The position numbers and the translations under genes are program-made. This document shows, in pieces, positions 21,870-26,771 of a stretch of 26,771 nt of DNA (within the stretch, counting starts at the first letter, position 1; each line of letters begins with the position of its first letter). The notes beneath the pieces were generated by a model. The model ran no database searches. It had not been told where the DNA came from and saw nothing but the letters and a program-made list of their open reading frames with translations. Source of the stretch: CAZXCQ01 sp964639275 (GTDB lineage: Bacteria > Desulfobacterota > DSM-4660 > Desulfatiglandales > Desulfatiglandaceae); NCBI GenBank assembly GCA_964639275.1, contig CAZXCQ010000049.1, positions 1-26,771 of the forward strand. Reading direction: 5' to 3'.

Positions 21870-23120
21870 TCAGGAAACGGGTGATAGGTTTTTCAGAACC
21901 CCCAGGCGGTAGGCCTGAACCCCCGGCACCAGCCCGGCCAGGAGACCCAACAGGACAGTACCCGGGATGACCAGCCAGTCGATCATCGACACGTACCCTG
22001 CCGTGAAACCCACGCCGGTTTCTACCTTTATGAAGTGGGCACCCATTGCGATCAGGACGTGCCCGAGGATCAGCCCTAATATCCCGCCCAGAAGGCTAAT
22101 AATCAGGGCCTCGGAGACGACCACCCCCATAACGGTCTTCCGGGTCGCCCCCAATGCACGAAAAAGGGCCAGATCACGCCTCATCTCTCTCAATGCCGAG
22201 AGCAGAGAAAAAAACAGGAACAGGACCGACAGGGCCGTCAGGATAATCGCAATGGCAATCAGCACCCGGTCCACCCAGCCGATGATGTTATGGAGCCTGG
22301 GCATGACTTCAGCCGGAACCACGAGCTGATTGCGATCCGACTGATTGATGGCAAACTTCAGATCCTGTATCCCTGGGTGCAGGGCACCTCCTCGAATCCG
22401 TCTGATCTTGATGTAGGCCCCGCTGATCTCCCGGAACTCCTCCTGGTCTGCCATGATGGCGGTCTCCCGGGGATGTCCTTCCAGGCCATAAAAGGTCTCC
22501 AGAGGTATGTAGATCGCCCGATCATGGGGTGTGCCGGTCGGTGCAAGCACACCCACAAAGCGGAGGTTATCCTCCTTGTGCACCGGATCCCCTTCCCTTA
22601 CGCCGCAAACCGGATTAAAAGTCTGCCCCAACCTTATGTTCAGTTGCCTGGCCGCTTCCCAACCCGCGACCGCCTCATCAGGTGCACTGAAGGGGCGGCC
22701 CTTGCCCCCTTCTGATTGGGAAAAGGAGAAGGTCTTCCCCGGCAAATACTGAAACTCAGTCAGAAACCGGGGGTCGATCGCGTTGACCCTAAAACCGCCG
22801 TAGGAATGTCCGACCACAAAGGGAATCGCCTGGGCAACGATGCGCTCTTTCTCCACCTCTTTAAAATAGGTCCACTTGATCTTTCCGGGCATATCCTCCA
22901 GATGATACACGGCATTCAGGACGATCTGGAGCGGTGATCCCTTTGGTGCCAGGATGGCATCCACCCCGAGCCCCACCTGGGTGAATGCACGATGTGATTG
23001 TTCTTTAAAGGAGTAAACCGCCACCAATAAAGCAATTCCCGTGGCGATGCTGATGGCCGCCAGCCCATTGGAAAAACGATGATGTCTGAGGCTCCTGAGG
23101 ACAATTTTCCAGAAACTCAT
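21870..23120 (-). CDS. FtsX/MacB-like ABC transporter permease
   Basis: This 416-residue inner-membrane protein has the type VII ABC layout: one membrane helix at about residues 16-38, a large periplasmic domain (about 40-280), then three helices (about 284-310, 328-362 and 378-400). The periplasmic start GVDAILAPKGSPLQIVLNAV and the following DMPGKIKW block resemble the FtsX subfamily that accompanies DUF3299 genes, in which the same place reads like LLLYSVFRIGNATNNI (from memory). These permeases move or extract envelope substrates by mechanotransmission rather than transport across the inner membrane. Its start overlaps the ATPase stop (ATGA), so the two are coupled. It precedes the His-rich gene by 63 nt. 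Confidence 0.9.
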   Translation of the reverse strand: MSFWKIVLRSLRHHRFSNGLAAISIATGIALLVAVYSFKEQSHRAFTQVGLGVDAILAPKGSPLQIVLNAVYHLEDMPGKIKWTYFKEVEKERIVAQAIPFVVGHSYGGFRVNAIDPRFLTEFQYLPGKTFSFSQSEGGKGRPFSAPDEAVAGWEAARQLNIRLGQTFNPVCGVREGDPVHKEDNLRFVGVLAPTGTPHDRAIYIPLETFYGLEGHPRETAIMADQEEFREISGAYIKIRRIRGGALHPGIQDLKFAINQSDRNQLVVPAEVMPRLHNIIGWVDRVLIAIAIILTALSVLFLFFSLLSALREMRRDLALFRALGATRKTVMGVVVSEALIISLLGGILGLILGHVLIAMGAHFIKVETGVGFTAGYVSMIDWLVIPGTVLLGLLAGLVPGVQAYRLGVLKNLSPVS

Positions 23121-23803
23121 GGCTTCGCCCCCAACAGTCCCTGGTATGCCCGGTTGAGTTCAAGGAATGTGACGGTATTTTCAAACAGGTCGAGCACCTC
23201 TCGCTCGTGGGTGACGAGCACCAGGGTACAGCCGTGTCTGTCGCAGATATCCAGCAACAGTCTCAGGACATCCTCTTTGTTGACAGGGTGCAAAGAGGCC
23301 GTGGGTTCATCGGCCAGAAGGAGCCTGGGCCGATTTGCAAGGGCCCTGGCCACAGCCACCCTCTGCTGCTCGCCTGCCGACATCTGCGAGGGATAGGATC
23401 TCAGCCGGTGGGAAAGTCCGACCTCCTCCAACAGGTGCCTGGCCTCCTCCGGGTCCCTATTGCGCCGGGAAAAGGTCATTCCCAAAAGGACATTTTCCAG
23501 GGCGGTAAAACCCTGAAGCAGATTAAAATTCTGATAGATGTAGCCGATATACTGCGCCCGGAATTGATCCCTTTTTGCCTCTGACATCCCCCCCAGGGAG
23601 TGATCGCATACGGTCAGCCTTCCCCTCGACACCGGCAAAAGACCGGCGAGGGTATGAAGAAAGGTGGACTTGCCCGAACCCGACGGGCCAAAGATCGCTG
23701 CCTGGTCACCTTCCTCCACATGCCAGTGGGGAATGTCAAGGACCGTGAAGGGTCGCCTGCCACTATCAAAAACGATCTCAAGGGAATCGATCTCGACGAT
23801 CAT
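23117..23803 (-). CDS. LolD/MacB-like ABC transporter ATP-binding protein
   Basis: This 228-residue ATPase shows Walker A GPSGSGKSTF near residue 38, the signature MSAGEQQRVAVARAL, Walker B RLLLADEPT and the H-switch VTHERE. The D-loop reads TASLHPVNKEDVL rather than the common SALD, a minor variant seen in this family. It is the first gene of a five-gene minus-strand operon and overlaps the FtsX-like permease by 4 nt. It supplies the energy for the permease. The start at 23803 follows a GGGATAAGCC leader without a strong Shine-Dalgarno. The stretch between 23804 and 23965 has no gene. Confidence 0.93.
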   Translation of the reverse strand: MIVEIDSLEIVFDSGRRPFTVLDIPHWHVEEGDQAAIFGPSGSGKSTFLHTLAGLLPVSRGRLTVCDHSLGGMSEAKRDQFRAQYIGYIYQNFNLLQGFTALENVLLGMTFSRRNRDPEEARHLLEEVGLSHRLRSYPSQMSAGEQQRVAVARALANRPRLLLADEPTASLHPVNKEDVLRLLLDICDRHGCTLVLVTHEREVLDLFENTVTFLELNRAYQGLLGAKP

Positions 23804-23965
23804 GGCTTATCCCTTTCTCTGATACTACTCGTCAAAGGCAGACCCGTGTTTTTCGATAGAGAACATCCCACTGGATGGAGCATTGAAGATCATTCGGGTG
23901 GATTGGACAGAAACCAACCGGATCTTGGAAACCCGCAACCCAGTTCAGGTGGGAACCTCAAGCAA

Positions 23966-23993
23966 AGAGGGGTCGGCAGACGCCAACCCCTCT
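23966..23993 (-). terminator. Intrinsic terminator after the cyclase gene
   Basis: On the minus strand AGAGGGGT pairs with ACCCCTCT, extended by GGC/GCC around a GTCT loop, and is followed by TTTGCTT. It lies 33 nt after the stop codon of the cyclase-family gene and before the ABC operon, so the two are separate transcripts. Confidence 0.7.
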
Positions 23994-24026
23994 CAGACTA
24001 GAGTGATATCCCTCAATAGCCTCCGA

Positions 24027-25082
24027 TTACTTTAAGGCAACAGGGGAGATCAGACCTCCTGTGGCATTCCAGAAGTTTAAGGGGGGCCAGACATACAAGA
24101 ATTCATAGACGCCATCCTTTGCACAGTCTTCGCCAAGCTTGTCCAGATCCAGGATTTCCTGCATGGGGACGCCCAGCATCGACAAGACCGCCACATGAAG
24201 CGGGATAAGGGGCACTTTGTAAAGCTTGTTCCACTTTTCCTCAACAGGGACAATATGCTCCACTGCGATATTGTCTGCACCGATGAGCCCTATTTTTTTG
24301 TCCTGAATCCATGCGATGCAATCACCCCCGGGCCCTGGCTCGCCATCTGTCGTCGCACCCCATCTGAGGACTCCGCCCGATTTGCGTATCTTATCTGACC
24401 AGTATTTCATAAAACCCGTGCGGATGAGTATGGCATCCCCCGGTTTGATCTCTACCTTTTCCCACTTGGCGCAGTCATCCAGATCCTTCGGTGTGATCAA
24501 GTATTTGTCGCCCAGGTAGTCCACCCCTTTGAACCGGGCCACATCCAGAAGCACACCCCTTTGTGCGCAATGGGGGAGATAGGCGTTAGCGTTGGCCTTG
24601 ACAGTACCCTTGTCATGAAGAATAACGTCCTTAACCGGGTATCCATTATATACTTTGTCACCATACCACAGATGGACCAAGGGGTCCACGTGTGACATAC
24701 TGTGGGACTCGACCTTGATGACCTCGTCACTATACCACATCCCCGGCTTAGGGGCCATAACAGCATCATTGCCCGACCAATTCATCCACCTCTCGATGCC
24801 GACCCGCATACCCCAGAGAGGGCCTCCATTGGGCCTCGATTCATAGGAGCAGGGGATAATCTTCCCCTTCTTGACGAGCTTTGCGGCCGCCACAACGCAC
24901 TCCGGAGTGCTGTAGTTGAGGGTCCCTACCTCGTCGTTGGGTCCCCATTTCCCCCAGTTGTTAGGCCACTTCTTGTATTCACTGACAGGGATCGGTTCAA
25001 ATGCCCATGCGGCTATAGATAAGCTTAGAATGATAATTAACAATCCACCTGCAAATCCCAATTTCTTTTGCATCTTGCCCAT
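24027..25082 (-). CDS. Exported cyclase-family protein (kynurenine-formamidase-like metal hydrolase)
   Basis: This 351-residue protein starts at 25082, where GAGGAGG lies 6-7 nt upstream; an in-frame start at 25127 is rejected because it lacks such a site. A Sec signal peptide (about 5-27, LLIIILSLSIAAWA) precedes FEPIPVSEYKKW. The metal site of the cyclase family (HxGTHxDxPxH) appears as H127-S-M-S-H131-V-D133-P-L-V-H137. The GPNDEVGTLNYSTPE block and the later PGDAILIRTGF segment are also typical. The family includes kynurenine formamidase and isatin hydrolase, which open amide or lactone rings. A periplasmic location would mean action on an external substrate. It is monocistronic, with its own terminator and a structured leader. 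Confidence 0.9.
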   Translation of the reverse strand: MGKMQKKLGFAGGLLIIILSLSIAAWAFEPIPVSEYKKWPNNWGKWGPNDEVGTLNYSTPECVVAAAKLVKKGKIIPCSYESRPNGGPLWGMRVGIERWMNWSGNDAVMAPKPGMWYSDEVIKVESHSMSHVDPLVHLWYGDKVYNGYPVKDVILHDKGTVKANANAYLPHCAQRGVLLDVARFKGVDYLGDKYLITPKDLDDCAKWEKVEIKPGDAILIRTGFMKYWSDKIRKSGGVLRWGATTDGEPGPGGDCIAWIQDKKIGLIGADNIAVEHIVPVEEKWNKLYKVPLIPLHVAVLSMLGVPMQEILDLDKLGEDCAKDGVYEFLYVWPPLNFWNATGGLISPVALK

Positions 25083-25200
25083 CTTTTTCCTCCTCACTTC
25101 TCTGGATTTAAATGAGTCAAACACCATTTACCCAACCATCTTATTTCCTAAATCCAAGAAAAACCTCTTTTCACCTCCTTCCTTCTGGGGTTAAGGACAT

Positions 25201-25251
25201 GGACCACCGCTCAGACCCTCACGGGTGGTCCAAGGGAAAAATCCTCCTTGG
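25201..25251 (-). promoter_or_regulatory. Structured RNA leader candidate upstream of the cyclase gene
   Basis: Two adjacent perfect stems can form: GGACCACC (25201-25208) with GGTGGTCC (25224-25231), and CCAAGG (25230-25235) with CCTTGG (25246-25251). On the minus strand the first loop contains ACCCGTGAGGGT, a 4-bp stem capped by a GNRA-type GTGA tetraloop. It lies about 120 nt before the cyclase start. No known riboswitch class is recognised. Confidence 0.4.
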
Positions 25252-25629
25252 ACGAGACAAGAGCACGCAATTTTCAAAATAACAACCCCACAAGTCTCTT
25301 CCGATTATGGGCAACGGACATGGATAGTGGTTCCTTTCTCATTTCTCAAAGGAAACAACCTGACTCTCCTCTATATCTTGCTGAGGGCCCATTTTGGTTT
25401 CAGTTCCTAACTGAGAGAGATTCAAGGCCGATGATAATCTGTGCGCACACCCTCCTGTCGTCTTCTCCCGTCAAGCCATGGCGGTATGATATGAGATAGG
25501 GCGTTATGTTGAAGGATAAACAGGCACTATAAACGACAGAAACTTCTTTCTTAGCTTTCTAGGAGCATAGAGAAACATCTATTTTATGTCAATAATAAAA
25601 CAACCCTACTAAGACCTGTTTACGAGAAA

Positions 25630-25657
25630 AAATGGGCCGTCTAAAAAAGGCCCATTT
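25630..25657 (-). terminator. Intrinsic terminator after the SnoaL-like gene
   Basis: AAATGGGCC pairs perfectly with GGCCCATTT (9 bp) around a 10-nt loop, and on the minus strand the stem runs into a TTTTTT tract and then CTCG. It lies 124 nt after the stop codon of the SnoaL-like gene. Confidence 0.8.
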
Positions 25658-25781
25658 GATGAGATACTCCTCTCAATCTTGTCAGTCTATTTTGATAAGA
25701 AACTCCTCTCTTATACCGGACAAAGTGACAGTTCACAACCCGCCGGTTTGTCTTCTTTCTTTCCGGATCGGGACTTCGGTC

Positions 25782-26627
25782 CTAGAATTTCCCATTACTA
25801 TTTTTCCAATTTTCCCTTGGTGGAATTTCCTCAATGATATCCCAATGTTCAACAATCTTTTGATCCTCGATTCTAAAAAGATCATAAAATGCAACGTGCT
25901 TGCCAAGAAATTGGCCCTCAGAAACGGTGAGCACAAAACTTCCTTCTCCCAGTATCATATGATTTTGGGTATAGGTCATTGGCATACCAGCCTTGGCCAT
26001 TTCCTGAAGAGCCTTTCCCAATGCATCCAATCCATCTGCCACAGATGGGTTATGCTGATAGTATTTCTCTGTTGAAATGTAGTCTGTAATTCTGCTTGGG
26101 TCCCCTCCTTTTAAGATGTCTTCGACAAATCCTTTCACAAGGGACTTGTTTGCATCTGTTTTGTCCAAATCAGTTGCCTCAGTAGGACCATCAATTTGGC
26201 TTCTACCCGAGGCAGTCTCTGTAATGATCTCCTGAAGATTATCCCAATGTTCAACAATCTTTCCGTCTTCAAATCGAAAGATGTCGAAACCGATTTTGGG
26301 TCCGAAAAAATTGTATTCTGTATGCGTGAAGACATAATCACCATCCTGAAAGGCCCGCGCTACTTTTGCTTTTGCACTTCCTTCAGGTAATTGTTTCAAG
26401 ACTTCTCCAAATCCCTCCAATCCATCGGCTACCATCAGGTTATGCTGAATGTATTTGTTGGGATTGATGTAGCTTGCTGGTGTCGGGTCGCCAGTCTCGA
26501 TACTTGTTAATAGTGCTACTGCCTTTTGCTTGTTTGACAAATCCATTTTTGCCTCCTTCGTTGGGTTGATTGACGTAGAAGCTGTTACCAAGAAGTATAC
26601 AGCACACAGAACTGCAAAATGTTTCAT
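25782..26627 (-). CDS. Tandem SnoaL-like (NTF2-fold) domain protein, possibly exported
   Basis: This 281-residue protein holds two SnoaL-like polyketide-cyclase/NTF2 domains, about residues 30-130 and 165-270. Paired motifs are NKYIQHNLMVADGLEGFG and EKYYQHNPSVADGLDALG, then FDIFRFEDGKIVEHWD and YDLFRIEDQKIVEHWD. The copies share a 22-bp identical DNA stretch (25839-25860 and 26241-26262), so the duplication looks fairly recent or under strong constraint. The long start at 26627 adds a signal peptide (KHFAVLCAVYFLVTASTS) and has AAGGAGG 8 nt upstream. A second ATG at 26546 has an equally good AAGGAGG 5 nt upstream and would give a 254-residue cytoplasmic form. Members include small hydrolases and isomerases, and many have no known role. 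It is monocistronic. Confidence 0.85.
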   Translation of the reverse strand: MKHFAVLCAVYFLVTASTSINPTKEAKMDLSNKQKAVALLTSIETGDPTPASYINPNKYIQHNLMVADGLEGFGEVLKQLPEGSAKAKVARAFQDGDYVFTHTEYNFFGPKIGFDIFRFEDGKIVEHWDNLQEIITETASGRSQIDGPTEATDLDKTDANKSLVKGFVEDILKGGDPSRITDYISTEKYYQHNPSVADGLDALGKALQEMAKAGMPMTYTQNHMILGEGSFVLTVSEGQFLGKHVAFYDLFRIEDQKIVEHWDIIEEIPPRENWKNSNGKF

Positions 26628-26714
26628 TTTACCTACCTCCTTGCTTGAAGATAACTGCGATTGACGGGATAAATATGCAACTTCTCAAAAACCCGGGGAT
26701 AAATCGATTGTGGT

Positions 26715-26749
26715 GGGGCATGGGGGTCTTTTTTTCTTCCACATGCCCC
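26715..26749. repeat. Hairpin upstream of the SnoaL-like gene
   Basis: GGGGCATG (26715-26722) pairs perfectly with CATGCCCC (26742-26749) around a loop containing TCTTTTTTTCTTCC. It lies about 90 nt upstream of the gene start on the minus strand. It could be part of the promoter region or the terminator of a gene beyond the window edge. The rest of 26628-26771 shows no gene. Confidence 0.4.
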
Positions 26750-26771
26750 CATATGACATGGCCTAGCGGCC

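Larger units (their letters stand above)
25083..25781. other. 699-bp intergenic region with structured leader and terminator
   Basis: This AT-rich gap separates two minus-strand genes. It contains the structured leader at 25201-25251 and the terminator at 25630-25657, listed separately. Between about 25260 and 25620 I see no gene, no repeat and no clean promoter pair; short open frames there have no coding character. Confidence 0.5.

Noticed and set aside
1..26771. CRISPR array, tRNA or rRNA genes
   Set aside because: No regularly spaced short direct repeats, no cloverleaf with a CCA-like acceptor and no conserved rRNA segments were seen by eye.

Overview
The window reads as chromosome of an anaerobic bacterium, most likely a Desulfobacterota (deltaproteobacterial) lineage. 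This rests on gene content: a corrinoid protein beside a UroD-family methyltransferase, a Liv-type ABC transporter facing thiolase and acyl-CoA ligase genes, many intergenic palindromes, and balanced G+C with purine-rich Shine-Dalgarno sites. It is an inference, because no rRNA or marker gene is present. No tRNA, rRNA or CRISPR array was seen.

Region 1 (1-9146) looks like sugar-acid or modified-sugar catabolism, in several transcription units. It holds a beta-hydroxyacid dehydrogenase (212-1120), a convergent pair of a TIM-barrel sugar isomerase/epimerase and a Gfo/Idh/MocA oxidoreductase (1379-3558, minus), and a divergent UlaG-type metallo-beta-lactamase-fold lactonase (3967-5109). A zinc dehydrogenase closely resembling E. 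coli YjjN/LgoD (L-galactonate 5-dehydrogenase) lies at 8127-9146, minus. Embedded in this stretch are a corrinoid protein and a UroD-family protein (5247-7030) behind a near-consensus promoter of their own, and a stand-alone DJ-1/PfpI protein of the isonitrile-hydratase type (7251-7877).

Region 2 (9147-18608) is acyl-CoA metabolism and uptake. A 264-bp imperfect fold-back repeat precedes a thiolase and acyl-CoA ligase operon (9643-12424). This converges on a complete Liv-type importer operon (17824 to 13054, minus: twin-arginine substrate-binding protein, LivH, LivM, LivG, LivF). Between them lie decayed remnants of a transposase and of a DUF4143 ATPase. The roughly 780-bp leader upstream of the Liv operon is rich in inverted repeats and carries a strong minus-strand promoter.

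Region 3 (18609-23803) is the most interesting part. A five-gene minus-strand operon encodes a MacB/LolD-like ATPase, an FtsX-like permease, a His-rich exported protein, a DUF3299 protein and an unrecognised exported 298-residue protein. The arrangement parallels the ABC/DUF3299/DUF2796 (ZrgA) zinc-linked cluster of gammaproteobacteria, with different accessory proteins. A convergent gene encodes an exported HEAT-like protein with a CxxC motif.

Region 4 (23804-26771) has two monocistronic minus-strand genes, each followed by a convincing intrinsic terminator: an exported cyclase-family (kynurenine-formamidase-like) hydrolase, and a protein with two SnoaL-like domains that has two well-placed start sites.
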